Shown piece by piece: positions 1 to 9,379 of a stretch of 64,000 bases of DNA; the first letter of the stretch is position 1, and each line of letters starts with the position of its first letter. Location of the stretch: contig NZ_JAMTCI010000001.1 of assembly GCF_024171765.1 (NCBI RefSeq), positions 806,001-870,000 of the forward strand, read 5' to 3'. Source of the stretch: Williamsia deligens. GTDB taxonomy: Bacteria; Actinomycetota; Actinomycetes; Mycobacteriales; Mycobacteriaceae. The translations under genes were made by a program, and so were the position numbers. The notes below the pieces were generated by a model. The model worked only from the letters and a program-made list of their open reading frames with translations. It was not told the origin of the DNA and ran no database searches.

Positions 1-985
1 CGATCCGCTCGTTCGCCCGGTCGACGCCGCCGCCGAGGACGACCCGCCCGCTGGTCGCCTCGATGTAGGAGGCGAGACGCTCGAACTGCCGTGCGTTGAC
101 GATGGGCACGGTCGGCTCGGTCTTGTCGGCGCGGAACTCGGCGATCGTCGCGCGGATCTTCTCGACGAGGCTGTCGACCACCGACGGGTCGGCGAGGACG
201 TAGTCGGGGGCGATGCAGGTCTGGCCCGAGTTGAGCAGCTTCGTCCACGCGATGCGGCGCGCAGCGACGTCCACGTCGGCGTCGGCGGCGACGTAGACGG
301 GGCTCTTGCCGCCGAGCTCCAGGGTGACCGGGGTGAGGGTCGGGGCCGCGGCGGCCATGATCTTCTTGCCGACCTCGGTGCCACCGGTGAACACGGCGTG
401 GTCGAAACCCAGGGCCAGCAGGTCCTGTGTGGTCTGGGCGGCTCCCTCGACGACGCGGAACGCCTTCGTGTCGAGGTACTGCGGCACGATCCGCGCCAGG
501 AGCGCCGACGACGCCGGGGCCATCTCCGACGGCTTCAGCACGGCACAGTTGCCGGCCGCGATCGCCGCGACGAGCGGACCGAGCGTGAGGTACACCGGGT
601 AGTTCCACGGCCCGATCACGAGCACCACACCGAGCGGTTCGTACTGCACCCACCCGCGCGCGGGCAGCTGCGCCAGCGGCATCGACTGACGCTGCCGCTT
701 CATCCACTTCTTGAGGTTCTTGCGCGCGAAGGTCGCCTCGCCCTTCGTCGACGCGACGTCACCGAGCCAGGCGTCGAAACCGGCGCGTCCGAGGTCGGCG
801 TCGAGGGCCGCGACGATCTCGTCCTCGCGTTCGTCGAGCATGCGCTCGAGCGCCGACAGCTGCCCGAGACGCCAGTCGAGGGTGCGGGTGACGCCGGTGG
901 CGTGATGTCGACGGAGATCGGCGAGCAGGGAGGGATCGACGCGGTCGCCGTCGATCGCGGTCACGTCGGTGGTGGGTGCAGCCAT
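1..985 (-). CDS. aldehyde dehydrogenase (3' end beyond window)
   Basis: NAD(P)-dependent aldehyde dehydrogenase, oxidising an aldehyde to a carboxylate. The visible 328 residues include PWNYP (cofactor domain), LELGGKSP, and NSGQTC with the catalytic cysteine at about residue 260. The gene runs off the left edge, so the C-terminus is not seen. ATG at 985 has an AGAAGGA ribosome site just upstream. It is the last visible gene of a minus-strand set (SCP2-like, P450, aldehyde dehydrogenase), which suggests oxidation of a hydrophobic substrate via alcohol and aldehyde to acid. The short N-terminus before the Rossmann fold resembles class-3/fatty-aldehyde types. The substrate is inference. Confidence 0.93.
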   Translation of the reverse strand, partial: MAAPTTDVTAIDGDRVDPSLLADLRRHHATGVTRTLDWRLGQLSALERMLDEREDEIVAALDADLGRAGFDAWLGDVASTKGEATFARKNLKKWMKRQRQSMPLAQLPARGWVQYEPLGVVLVIGPWNYPVYLTLGPLVAAIAAGNCAVLKPSEMAPASSALLARIVPQYLDTKAFRVVEGAAQTTQDLLALGFDHAVFTGGTEVGKKIMAAAAPTLTPVTLELGGKSPVYVAADADVDVAARRIAWTKLLNSGQTCIAPDYVLADPSVVDSLVEKIRATIAEFRADKTEPTVPIVNARQFERLASYIEATSGRVVLGGGVDRANERI

Positions 986-1124
986 GGTGTTCCTTCTTCT
1001 CTCGACGGCCCCGTCGGGGGTCAGACATGCGGGGCCGGGACGACGCCACCGGTCGGGTACATCCTCGCCCATCGACGCTCGCCGGTCGGTCGGATTCGCA
1101 GCGTGGACTGCCCGGACCCTCATG

Positions 1125-2378
1125 TCAGCGGAGCGTGTAGGGCATCGACCGCACCGCATGGACGAAGTTCCCGACGAGCGGCTCGGGCTCGCCGAGCACC
1201 AGGCCCGGTGCGCGGGTGATGAGCCGGCCGAACAGCTCGCGCAACTGCGTCTTCGCGAGGAACGCGCCCATGCAGTAGTGCGGCCCGCCGCCCCCGAACC
1301 CCAGGTGCGGGTTGGGGGACCGCGTGAGGTCGAAGCGGTCGGGGTCGTCGAAGACGTCGGCGTCGCGGTTGCCCGACGGGTAGAGCAGCAGGACCCACTC
1401 CCCCGCCCGGATCGGCTGGCCCGCGATCTCCGTGTCGACCAGGGCGGTGCGACGGAACGTCATGACCGGCGTCGCCCAGCGCACGAACTCCTCGATCGCG
1501 GTCGGCATGACCCCGTCGAGGTCGTCGACGAGGAGCTGACGCTGCTCGGGGTGGTCCTGCAGCGCCCTCGCGATGAGGCTGATGGTGTTGCGGGTGGTGT
1601 CGTTGCCGGCGACCGACAACAGCACGAAGAAGGCTGCGATCTCGTCGTCGGTGAGCTGCTCGCCCTCGACCTCCGCCTGCACCAGCGCGGTCATCAGGTC
1701 GTCCTGCGGGTGCGCGCGTCGCGCGTCGACGAGGTCGAGGGCCAGACCGAGCAGGGTGACGAGCGACTCGGCGAGGATCTCACCGGGCTCGCGCCCCGCG
1801 GCCACGTCGGGGTCGTTCCAGGACACCAACCCGTCGGCGTGGTGGGCACCGGTCTCCCGCAGTTCGGGCGGCAGCCCCATCATCTCGTAGATCGTCCACA
1901 TCGGGAGGCGCTTGCTCACCGCGGAGACGAAGTCGCCCTCGGGGTGGGCGAGCAGGTCGTCGACGATCGATTCCGCCTGACGACGGATCTGGTCGGCGAT
2001 CGCGGCGACTCGACGGGGGGTGAAGGCGGCACTGACCAGCCGACGCAGCGTCGTGTGGCGCTTGCCGTCCATCGCCAGGAACGACATCGACGCCTCGAGC
2101 ATGTCCTCGGGGACCTCCTCGATCATCACGCCCTGACCCGACGTGAACAGCTCGGGATGCTTGCTCACCCAGGCGATGTCGGCATGGCGGGCCACCGCCC
2201 ACACGCCGGGCTGCTCGGGCGTCATCAGCCCGCCTTCGACCGGTGGGTGCCAGCTCACCGGCGCCTGCGCGCGCAGCCGCGCGAAGGTGGCCTCGCGCTC
2301 GGCGGCGGACCCCGCCCAGAACGAGATCGGCGAGATGGAGTCGGGGTGGAACGTGCGGTCGACCGACGGTGCGCTCAT
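1125..2378 (-). CDS. cytochrome P450
   Basis: Heme monooxygenase of the soluble bacterial class, 417 aa, a normal length. The I-helix oxygen-binding motif AGNDTTRN lies near residue 258, an E-x-x-R (EEFVR) follows, and the heme loop FGGGGPHYCMG with the cysteine ligand is near residue 360. This heme loop resembles mycobacterial CYP125/CYP142-like steroid and lipid hydroxylases, but I cannot assign the subfamily. ATG at 2378 is preceded by GAGGAGG. It lies 36 bp downstream of the SCP2-like gene and about 140 bp upstream of the aldehyde dehydrogenase. A ferredoxin is not seen nearby, so electrons must come from elsewhere. Confidence 0.95.
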   Translation of the reverse strand: MSAPSVDRTFHPDSISPISFWAGSAAEREATFARLRAQAPVSWHPPVEGGLMTPEQPGVWAVARHADIAWVSKHPELFTSGQGVMIEEVPEDMLEASMSFLAMDGKRHTTLRRLVSAAFTPRRVAAIADQIRRQAESIVDDLLAHPEGDFVSAVSKRLPMWTIYEMMGLPPELRETGAHHADGLVSWNDPDVAAGREPGEILAESLVTLLGLALDLVDARRAHPQDDLMTALVQAEVEGEQLTDDEIAAFFVLLSVAGNDTTRNTISLIARALQDHPEQRQLLVDDLDGVMPTAIEEFVRWATPVMTFRRTALVDTEIAGQPIRAGEWVLLLYPSGNRDADVFDDPDRFDLTRSPNPHLGFGGGGPHYCMGAFLAKTQLRELFGRLITRAPGLVLGEPEPLVGNFVHAVRSMPYTLR

Positions 2379-2414
2379 GGGTGTCCTCCTCGGACGGCGG
2401 GGATCGGGTGCGGC

Positions 2415-2840
2415 TCAGGCGACGACGAGATCGTCGCGTCCGTCGGCGCGCAGACGCTCGACGTAGACGGGGAACAACTTCCTCGACAGCGGCGCCAGTC
2501 TGAGCATCGTGGCGATCTCACCGGACACGGTGATGCGCTTGCGCGCCATGGCCATCGGCAGGTTCACCCTGCCCTGCCAGTAGGCGTTGCTCACCGCCGA
2601 CGACATCGCCATCGTGGCCGTCGCCGGCGGCGCCCCGGGACCGTCGGGGTGCACAATCCCCGATCGGGTGTCGATGACGAGACGGGCATCCGGTTCGGTG
2701 CACTCGACGGCGAGGACGATGCCGACGGCGGCCAGCTTCGGGCCGAGCTCGGGGTCGGCGAACGCGGTCTCGAAGATGCCCCCGATGTAGCGGCGGACCT
2801 CCTCGGCCGTCGAGAACCCCACCGCGTCGGTCGTCGTCAT
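2415..2840 (-). CDS. SCP2-like sterol/lipid-binding domain protein
   Basis: Small cytosolic protein of 141 aa that resembles the SCP2 sterol-carrier fold: a short helix, a beta-rich core (LVIDTRSGIVHP) and a C-terminal hydrophobic helix. Such proteins bind lipids or acyl-CoA, and next to a P450 this one may present the hydrophobic substrate. I chose the ATG at 2840 because GGAGGTG lies 5 nt upstream. An in-frame ATG at 2861 would add seven arginine-rich residues and has no ribosome site. It is the first gene of the SCP2-P450-aldehyde dehydrogenase unit, divergent from a TetR gene. The family call rests on fold-level similarity and is moderate. Confidence 0.7.
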   Translation of the reverse strand: MTTTDAVGFSTAEEVRRYIGGIFETAFADPELGPKLAAVGIVLAVECTEPDARLVIDTRSGIVHPDGPGAPPATATMAMSSAVSNAYWQGRVNLPMAMARKRITVSGEIATMLRLAPLSRKLFPVYVERLRADGRDDLVVA

Positions 2841-2891
2841 CGCCCACCTCCGTGTCCGCATCAGGCCCGCCAGCCGTGGCCTGCGTCACAG

Positions 2892-2910
2892 TAACATAAG
2901 TCGTGTTATG
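2892..2910. promoter_or_regulatory. candidate TetR operator in divergent spacer
   Basis: In the 140-bp spacer between the SCP2-like gene and tetR there is an A+T-rich patch with two interleaved inverted repeats: TAACA-N7-TGTTA (2892-2908) and CATAA-N6-TTATG (2895-2910). A short palindrome midway between divergent genes is the usual place for a TetR operator. Binding is inference. Confidence 0.5.
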
Positions 2911-2980
2911 GCACCCGTGCCTTCGTGGTCCCCACATGTGTCCTGCGAAATACGCCCCACGACCCCTCTAGGCTGGCTCC

Positions 2981-3535
2981 ATGCCCGCCACGACATCCCG
3001 ACACGCCTACCTGGAGACAGGGCTCGGGATCCTGGCCGATCGGGGCTACGGCGGCCTCAAACTGGCCGAGGTGTGCCGGCGGCTCGGGGTGACGTCGGGG
3101 TCCTTCTATCACTTCTTCCCGAACTGGGGCGCCTACACCTCCGAGCTCATCGAGCACTGGCGGTCGGAGAGCAACACCGCGCTCATCGAGCACGTCCGGT
3201 CCGAGCCGAACCCCCGGCGGCGCATCGACATCCTGCGCGGGATCGCGATGTCGCTGCCGTATCACGCGGAGGCCGCGATCCGGACGTGGAGCAGCCTCGA
3301 CCCCGAGGTGCGCGCGGTCCAGCAGGCGGTCGACGCGTCGCGCTACGAGGTCCTCGTCGAGTCCGCCGAGGCCATCATGGGCGACCGCCGTCGGGCGGAG
3401 TACTTCGCGAAGTGGTCGATGTACCTGCTCGTGGGATACGAGCAGATCACCCTCGACGACGACCCCGACGCTCTGCAGTGGCTGTTCGCCCGCGCCGAGG
3501 AGGCACTGGACACCCACGCCGACACGGATCGGTGA
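2981..3535 (+). CDS. TetR/AcrR family transcriptional regulator
   Basis: Regulator of 184 aa. The N-terminal helix-turn-helix is clear: a GYGGLKLAEVCRRLGV helix pair followed by SGSFYHFFPNW. The C-terminal domain would bind an effector. It is transcribed away from the SCP2-P450-aldehyde dehydrogenase operon and probably represses it, with a fatty or steroid-like ligand as inducer. The start ATG has TAGGCT 6 nt upstream and no Shine-Dalgarno, so the message is probably leaderless. The gene ends 4 bp from the convergent pepC stop. Confidence 0.92.
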   Translation: MPATTSRHAYLETGLGILADRGYGGLKLAEVCRRLGVTSGSFYHFFPNWGAYTSELIEHWRSESNTALIEHVRSEPNPRRRIDILRGIAMSLPYHAEAAIRTWSSLDPEVRAVQQAVDASRYEVLVESAEAIMGDRRRAEYFAKWSMYLLVGYEQITLDDDPDALQWLFARAEEALDTHADTDR

Positions 3536-3539
3536 CCGG

Positions 3540-4829
3540 TCAGCTGGGGGCGAGGAACGCCTGCAGCGCAGCGGAATAGGACGCCACGTCGGCGGCGCCC
3601 ATCACCTCGCGGGCGCTGTGCATCGCGAGCTGTGGCGCGCCGACGTCGACCGTCGTCAGCCCGGTGCGCGTCGCGGTGATCGGACCGATGGTGGAACCGC
3701 ACGGCAGATCGGCCCGGTGCACATACCGCTGCAGCGGCACACCGGCGTCGGCGCATGCGATCGCGAAGACGGCCTCACCGCCGGCGTCGCTGGCGTACCG
3801 CAGGTTCTGGTTGACCTTGAGCACCGGCCCACCGTTCACCGCGATGGTGTGCGACGGCTCGTGCCGGTCCGGGTAGTTCGGGTGGGTGGCGTGGGCCATG
3901 TCGCCGGAGGCGCAGACACTCCCGGCCATCGCGGCCAGGAACCCGTCGCGATCGCCCCCGCGCGCCAACACGATCCGTTCGAGCACGGTGATCAGGAAGT
4001 CCGACGCCGCACCACGATCCGAGCCGCTGCCGACCTCCTCGTGGTCGAAGAGCGCCAGCACCCTCGTGCCGGCGGCCCCCGCACGGTCACGGGCGTCGAG
4101 GAGAGCGCGCAGTCCCGCGTAGCAGGTGCCCTGGTTGTCGAGTCGTGGTGCGCTGAGCAGGTCGCCCGTGGCACCCACCACCGCGCTGGGCGCGAGATCG
4201 TGCGTCATGATCTCCCAGCCGAGGACGTCCCCCGCCGCGACACCGGCATGGTCTGCGACGGTCTCGACGAAGCCCGGGCCGCCCGGCACACCCCACACCG
4301 CGTTCACATGTCGCTGCGGGTCGAGCGAGACGCCCTTGCGGTCCTCGGACAGGTGGATCGCAAGCTGCGGCACGCGCAGGATCGGTTCGTCGATGCGGAA
4401 CAGCACCTCGCGGACCCCGTCGGATGCGCGGAGCGCGAGTCGACCGGACACGCCGAGATCGCGGTCGAGCCAGGAGTTCAGCCACGCACCGCCGTACGGC
4501 TCGAGACCCACCATGGCCAGTCCGGCCGAGGAGTACTCGGGATGCTGCTTCACCCGCAGGTTCGGGCTGTCGGTGTGACCGCCGACGATCCGGAACGTCG
4601 CGTCGTGGGCATCGCGTGCATCCCACGCGATGATCGATCCCCCACGGACGACGAAGAACGTTCCCGCGGAATCGGATCCGACGCGGTCACCCCAGGGATC
4701 GGTCTCCGACAGCTCCGTCCACCCGGCATCGCGCAGCGCGGCGGCGACGGTGGCACAGACGTGGAACGGAGACGGTGAGGCGTCGACGAAGGCGGCGAGC
4801 CCCGTCGCGTCGGCCGTGGTGGTGATCAT
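3540..4829 (-). CDS. pepC: M18 family zinc aminopeptidase
   Basis: Cytosolic metallo-aminopeptidase removing N-terminal residues, often acidic ones, from peptides; 429 aa, as usual for M18. Metal and catalytic motifs are visible: [13 protein letters not shown] near the N-terminus, [15 protein letters not shown] in the middle, [17 protein letters not shown], and the C-terminal HSAREVMG. M. tuberculosis has a related gene called pepC/apeB close to the pur genes. ATG at 4829 follows purQ by 32 bp on the same strand, so it may be the last gene of a purS-purQ-pepC transcript. Confidence 0.93.
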   Translation of the reverse strand: MITTTADATGLAAFVDASPSPFHVCATVAAALRDAGWTELSETDPWGDRVGSDSAGTFFVVRGGSIIAWDARDAHDATFRIVGGHTDSPNLRVKQHPEYSSAGLAMVGLEPYGGAWLNSWLDRDLGVSGRLALRASDGVREVLFRIDEPILRVPQLAIHLSEDRKGVSLDPQRHVNAVWGVPGGPGFVETVADHAGVAAGDVLGWEIMTHDLAPSAVVGATGDLLSAPRLDNQGTCYAGLRALLDARDRAGAAGTRVLALFDHEEVGSGSDRGAASDFLITVLERIVLARGGDRDGFLAAMAGSVCASGDMAHATHPNYPDRHEPSHTIAVNGGPVLKVNQNLRYASDAGGEAVFAIACADAGVPLQRYVHRADLPCGSTIGPITATRTGLTTVDVGAPQLAMHSAREVMGAADVASYSAALQAFLAPS

Positions 4830-4861
4830 GCTGCCGTGGCGGTCATGGTGCGCAGGCGATC

Positions 4862-5542
4862 TCAGGCGGTGGCGAGCACCGCGTCGAGCGCGGAGTAGAG
4901 GAGGCCGAGGCCGTCGTCGCTCGGGCCGGTGAGCGGCTCGGTGGCGTGCTCGGGGTGCGGCATCAGTCCGACGATCCGCTTGTCGGCACTCGCGATCCCG
5001 GCGATCGCGTTCAGCGACCCGTTCGGGTTGTCGCCGGCATACCGGAAGACCACACGGCCCTCGCCCTCGAGCTCGGCGAGCACCTCGCTCGACGCGACGT
5101 AGCGTCCCTCACCGGATTTCAGCGGGATGAGGATCTCGGCGCCGGCCTCGAAACGGCTGCTCCACGCAGTGTCGGTGGAGACCACCTCGAGCCACTGGTC
5201 GCGGCAGACGAAGTGCAGACCCAGGTTGCGGGTGAGCGCGCCCGGGAGCAGCCCGGCCTCGCACAGCACCTGAAAGCCGTTGCAGATCCCCAGGATCGGG
5301 GTCCCCCGGGTGGCGGCCTGGACCACGGCACCCATCATCGGCGCGAAGCGTGCGATCGCCCCGGCGCGGAGGTAGTCACCGTAGGAGAACCCACCCGGCA
5401 CGACGACCGCGTCGACCCCGGCGAGGTCGGCGTCGGCGTGCCACAGCGCGACGGGCTCGGCCCCGGCCAGGCGCACCGCGCGTGCGGCGTCGACGTCGTC
5501 GAGGGTTCCCGGGAAGGTGATGACACCGATCCGCGCGGTCAC
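4862..5542 (-). CDS. purQ: phosphoribosylformylglycinamidine synthase subunit PurQ
   Basis: Glutaminase subunit of FGAM synthase, the fourth step of de novo purine synthesis. It hydrolyses glutamine and passes ammonia to PurL. The 226-aa class I amidotransferase fold shows ITFPGTLDD at the start, the nucleophile elbow GICNGFQVL with the catalytic cysteine, and MPHPEH near the end with His and a nearby Glu. The start is a GTG that overlaps the purS stop (GTGA), so the two are translationally coupled. PurL is not in this window. Confidence 0.97.
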   Translation of the reverse strand: MTARIGVITFPGTLDDVDAARAVRLAGAEPVALWHADADLAGVDAVVVPGGFSYGDYLRAGAIARFAPMMGAVVQAATRGTPILGICNGFQVLCEAGLLPGALTRNLGLHFVCRDQWLEVVSTDTAWSSRFEAGAEILIPLKSGEGRYVASSEVLAELEGEGRVVFRYAGDNPNGSLNAIAGIASADKRIVGLMPHPEHATEPLTGPSDDGLGLLYSALDAVLATA

Positions 5543-5778
5543 GACGAGACCCGGCTGACGGTGAAGTCCTCGATCACGGTGTTGGCGAGGAGTTCCGAGG
5601 CGATGCGCTCCAGGGTGACGTCGTCGACGTCGCCGTCGAGTTCGAGCTCGAAGCGCTTGCCCTGTCGGACGTCGGCGACACCGGAGAACCCGAGTCGGCC
5701 GAGGGCGCCGACGATCGCCTGGCCCTGGGGGTCGAGGATCTCGGTCTTCGGCATCACGTCGACCACAACACGCGCCAT
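5539..5778 (-). CDS. purS: phosphoribosylformylglycinamidine synthase subunit PurS
   Basis: Small bridging subunit (79 aa) that joins PurQ to PurL in the three-part FGAM synthase of actinobacteria and firmicutes. It starts [19 protein letters not shown], a typical PurS opening, and ends with [12 protein letters not shown] at 5778 has GGGAG at suitable spacing; upstream in-frame codons have an atypical composition and were excluded. It overlaps purQ by four bases. Confidence 0.96.
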   Translation of the reverse strand: MARVVVDVMPKTEILDPQGQAIVGALGRLGFSGVADVRQGKRFELELDGDVDDVTLERIASELLANTVIEDFTVSRVSS

Positions 5779-5892
5779 GCGCACACTCCCTGTCTGTCGC
5801 CGTCGGGCACAGCGAGCAGGTGCGCGCCACGCACCGGCTCCGCCCGAGGATTCGCGCGTCACTCTACCGGCCGGGACCCCGGGGGAACGACC

Positions 5893-6600
5893 TCAGGCCG
5901 CCCCGCGCCCGACACCCGCGACGGTCAGGTCGCGATAGGTGGCCGGGGTGAGTCCGTGGTGTCGAGCGTGGTCCACGCAGTCGAGGAAGGTGGCCCGCGC
6001 GAGCGGGGTCTGCAGGTGCTTGGCCGCGATCGACAGCCGTACGTGCCCGCCCCGTCGCCCCGTGCGGTTCGTGGCGGCGACGACCATGCGACACCACCAC
6101 GGATCGACCCGGAAGCCGTCGCCGAACCCCAGGACGCGTGACCTCGTGGACTGCCCGGTCGTCAGGTCGTCCCATCCGGTGAAGCCCAGGTTGACGCCGA
6201 ATCCCGCCCGCGGCAGAGCCGAGAGCGCGCCGGGGGACGCGGTCCATCGGGGTGCCGCGAAGATGCGGGTGCGCAGGCCGCACGTCTCCAGCACGCGGTC
6301 GGCGGCGGCGAGCCGCAGGCCGGCCTCGTGGGCGTCGATGACGGCGAACTCGGCACGCCGACGTTTCGTCGGGGCCTGGTCGTAGCCGTGGAGGACGATC
6401 GCGTCGTCGCCGGCGCGGCGCTCGCGCAACCAGCTCACCGTGGCGGGGTCCTCGTGCAGGCGATATCCGTGCTTGAGGCGCGGTGACACCAGCAGCGACG
6501 TCGGGACGTCGCGAGCAGCGAGGTCCTCGACGAGGACGCGCACGTCGTCGAGGGTCTCGGTGCGGATCCCGGAGACGGACACATACAACCGACCAGCCAT
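5893..6600 (-). CDS. DUF2334 / polysaccharide-deacetylase-like protein
   Basis: Protein of 235 aa that begins MAGRLYVSVSGI. It contains the DUF2334 hallmarks: LLVSPRLKHGYRL, then VLHGYDQ, with an HE (DAHEAGLRL) further on and APRWTASPGA, resembling the metal-binding and substrate strands of the NodB-type deacetylase fold. It has no signal peptide or membrane segment. A protein of this family lies near purS/purQ in M. tuberculosis, as far as I remember. Its substrate is unknown; sugar deacetylation is an inference from fold. Confidence 0.75.
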   Translation of the reverse strand: MAGRLYVSVSGIRTETLDDVRVLVEDLAARDVPTSLLVSPRLKHGYRLHEDPATVSWLRERRAGDDAIVLHGYDQAPTKRRRAEFAVIDAHEAGLRLAAADRVLETCGLRTRIFAAPRWTASPGALSALPRAGFGVNLGFTGWDDLTTGQSTRSRVLGFGDGFRVDPWWCRMVVAATNRTGRRGGHVRLSIAAKHLQTPLARATFLDCVDHARHHGLTPATYRDLTVAGVGRGAA

Positions 6601-6680
6601 GGCACCGAGTGTGGTGTCCGCAGGTGAGGCGATGGTGGATGCGACGTGTACTCCGGTCGAACGCCGGGAGCCGATCGTCC

Positions 6681-7169
6681 TCAGTCGCCCAGGACGTCCT
6701 CGATCGCGGCGATCACCTCGGGGGCGTCGGGCTCGGTACGGGGCCGGAACCGCCGCACGACGGTGCCGTCGGCGTCGACGAGGAACTTCTCGAAGTTCCA
6801 CTGCACGTCGCCGGCCTCGCCGTCGGCGTCCTGCGCCTTGGTCAGCTCCGTGTAGAGCGGGTGGCGGTTCTCCCCGTTGACGTCGGTCTTCTCCAGGAGC
6901 GGGAAGGTGACGCCGTAGGTCGTCGAGCAGAACGTCTCGATCTCCTCCGCGGTCCCCGGCTCCTGCCCCATGAACTGGTTGCACGGCACGCCGACGACGG
7001 TGAGTCCGCGGTCGCGGTAGTCCTCGGCGATCTTCTCGAGGCCGGTGTACTGCGGGGTCAGTCCGCACTTGCTCGCGACGTTGACGACGAGGACGGGTCC
7101 GCCGAACTGGCCCAGGGTCGCCTCCTCGCCGCGAAGAGTGGACAGCGGGATCTCGGTGAGTGCGCTCAT
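6681..7169 (-). CDS. glutathione-peroxidase family thiol peroxidase
   Basis: Peroxide-reducing enzyme of 162 aa. The peroxidatic cysteine is in VASKCGLTPQY at residue 35; VGVPCNQFMGQEPG supplies the Gln of the tetrad and a likely resolving cysteine; WNFEKFLVD supplies the Trp/Asn. As in most bacterial members, cysteine replaces selenocysteine, and thioredoxin-type reductants are more likely than glutathione, which actinobacteria lack. The ATG at 7169 has TACCCT 7 nt upstream, which suggests a leaderless message. It diverges from the marR-exporter pair. Confidence 0.93.
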   Translation of the reverse strand: MSALTEIPLSTLRGEEATLGQFGGPVLVVNVASKCGLTPQYTGLEKIAEDYRDRGLTVVGVPCNQFMGQEPGTAEEIETFCSTTYGVTFPLLEKTDVNGENRHPLYTELTKAQDADGEAGDVQWNFEKFLVDADGTVVRRFRPRTEPDAPEVIAAIEDVLGD

Positions 7170-7342
7170 GGCGACGAGGGTAGGCCACAGCAGCACGGAT
7201 GCCGGGTCCCGGCGGGCACGGATGCCGGGTCGCCGCATCTCCCCCGGTCGCGGTGACCATCGTCTCTTCCGCCCCGGGTGGTGACCGAACCCACAGTCAC
7301 TTGCATTGGCGTCGATAGTTGCGTGCGCGTTACCTTTTCTCG

Positions 7343-7849
7343 GTGCAGGGGGAGACCGTGGGTGAGGTGTCGACAGAGGCGACGTTCGACGTCCTCGTCG
7401 AGTTCATCAACCGCCTGCTGTGCACCGCCGAGGTCGACGCGATCGACGGGCTGATGTCCACCGACATCTCGTTCTCCCACTTCCGCACCCTCATGGTGCT
7501 GGCCGGTCGGGCTCGGGCGCTCTCCCTGAACGAGTTGAGCGAGGTGCTCGGACTGTCGCTGGCGGCCACGGGCCGCAACGTGGACAAGCTGGTGGGTCTC
7601 GGACTGGTCGACCGTCGCGAGGACCCCGCCGACCGGCGCGTCAAGCGGGTGTCCCTCACCGACGAGGGGCAGCACAAGGTCTCCGAACACCTCGACAGCA
7701 AGGAGGACGAGTTCCGGAATTTCCTGGACCGTCTGCCCGCTGCACTCCGCAACGACCTGCACTCCGCACTGAGCTCGATAGTCACCGGGGACTATCTCGC
7801 CGATCCCGATCCGGTGTTCACCCACCGACGTCAGAAAGCGAACCGATGA
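7343..7849 (+). CDS. MarR family transcriptional regulator
   Basis: Regulator of about 168 aa with a winged helix: LSLNELSEVLGLSLAATGRNVDKLVGLGLVDRR carries the recognition helix and DRRVKRVSLTDEG the wing. It ends by ATGA overlap with the exporter gene, the usual arrangement for a repressor of a drug exporter. The start is uncertain: GTG 7343 has TACCTT 6 nt upstream (leaderless), GTG 7358 has GGGGGAG close upstream, and TTG 7319 is further out. Confidence 0.9.
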   Translation: MQGETVGEVSTEATFDVLVEFINRLLCTAEVDAIDGLMSTDISFSHFRTLMVLAGRARALSLNELSEVLGLSLAATGRNVDKLVGLGLVDRREDPADRRVKRVSLTDEGQHKVSEHLDSKEDEFRNFLDRLPAALRNDLHSALSSIVTGDYLADPDPVFTHRRQKANR

Positions 7850-9317
7850 CCACCTCCCAGGCACCGACGACCCCGGCCGCCGACGCGGCGCCGGGCCTCG
7901 ACGCCCGCACCCTGAAAGTCGCCGCAGTCGTCGTGCTCGGCGCCATCATGTCCATCCTCGACACCACCGTCGTGGCCGTCGCGCAGAACACCTTCCAGGA
8001 GGTGTTCTCGACGTCCGCGGCGAACGCGGCGTGGACCGCGACCGGCTACACGCTCGCCCTGGCCGCCGTCATCCCGCTCTCGAGCTGGGCCACAGCCCGA
8101 TTCGGCACCAAGAACGTCTACCTGCTGTCGCTGGTGCTCTTCGTCATCGGCTCCGTGCTGTGTGCCTTCGCGTGGAACATCGGTTCGCTGGTCGCCTTCC
8201 GCATGCTGCAGGGCGCGGGCGGCGGCATGCTGATGCCCGTCGGCATGATGATCCTGACCCGCGCGGCCGGCCCGGAGCGCGTCGGCTCGATCATGGCCGT
8301 CCTCGGCATCCCGATGCTGCTCGGCCCCATCGCCGGGCCCATCCTCGGCGGCGTGCTCATCGAGTTCGTCTCGTGGCACTGGATCTTCCTCATCAACGTG
8401 CCGATCGGCATCGCGGCGATCGCGTACTCGGCGTGGATCCTCGACGGTGACGAGGAGAAGTCCAAGCCCTCGTTCGACTTCGTCGGACTGCTGCTGCTCT
8501 CGCCCGGTCTCGCGGTCTTCCTCTTCGGTGTGTCGTCGTCGAACGAGGAGGGCACGTTCCTCGCGGCCAAGGTGCTGATCCCGATGGCCGTCGGCGCGAT
8601 CCTGATCGTCTCCTTCGTGGTGCACGCCCTGCGCGGGAAGAAGCCCCTGCTCGACCTGCGGCTGTTCAAGAACCGCACCCTGAGCGTCACCATCGTCACG
8701 TTCACGTTCTTCCTGATCGCGTTCTTCGGTGCGTCGCTGCTGTTCCCGCAGTACTTCATCGGGGTCCGCGGCGAGTCCACGTTGATGGCCGGTCTGCTGG
8801 TGGCCCCGCAGGGCATCGGCGCGATGATCACCATGCCCATCGCCGGCCGCATGACCGACAAGATCGGTCCCGGCAAGTTCGTGCTCACCGGCATCGTGCT
8901 GATCGCGATCGGCCTGGGCGCCTCATGTTCCTCGGCGCGGACACGTCGTACTGGCTGCTCGGCGGTGCGCTGTTCGTCCAGGGTCTCGGCATGGGCATGT
9001 CGATGATGCCGATGATGTCGGCTGCGCTCGCGACGCTGAAGGCCGAGTCCGTCGCCGACGGCTCGACGCTGGTGAACGTCGTGCAGCAGACCGCTGCGTC
9101 GATCGGCACCGCGGTCATCTCGGTGATCCTCGCGACGAACCTGAAGTCGCTGGTGCCGCCGACCCCGTCGGGTGCGGCCGGTGCGTTCGGTGACACCTTC
9201 GTCGTGGCCGTCGTGCTCATCGCCATCTGCCTCGTGCCGGCGTTCTTCCTGCCACGCAAGAAGATCGCGGTCGCGACGCCCGACGGCGAGCCCGCCGCAC
9301 CGATGATGGTGCACTGA
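7846..9317 (+). pseudogene. DHA2-type MFS drug exporter, frameshifted
   Basis: Fourteen-helix proton-driven exporter of the EmrB/QacA kind, split by a one-base frameshift. The first part, from ATG 7846, carries LDTTVVAVAQNTF in helix 1 and the motif-C-like GPIAGPILGG, and continues to GIVLIAIGLGA. At about 8921-8924 the frame changes: codons resume at ATG 8925 with FLGADTSYWLLGG and run to the true C-terminus PAAPMMVH. One missing base in gggcgcctcatg accounts for it. Both halves keep coding character, so this is either a very recent mutation or an assembly error. It is coupled to marR by ATGA. M. tuberculosis also has an emrB-like gene next to ptrB (from memory). Confidence 0.85.
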
Positions 9318-9331
9318 CACACCAGGTCTCA

Positions 9332-9376
9332 CGAACGGCCCCCGGCACACACCGTGCCGGGGGCCGTTCGCTGTTT
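9332..9376 (+). terminator. strong intrinsic terminator after the exporter
   Basis: A perfect 17-bp stem (CGAACGGCCCCCGGCAC at 9332-9348 with its complement at 9354-9370) around a 5-nt loop, followed by CTGTTT. It lies 15 bp after the exporter stop codon and should end the marR-exporter transcript. Confidence 0.85.
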
Positions 9377-9379
9377 CGA

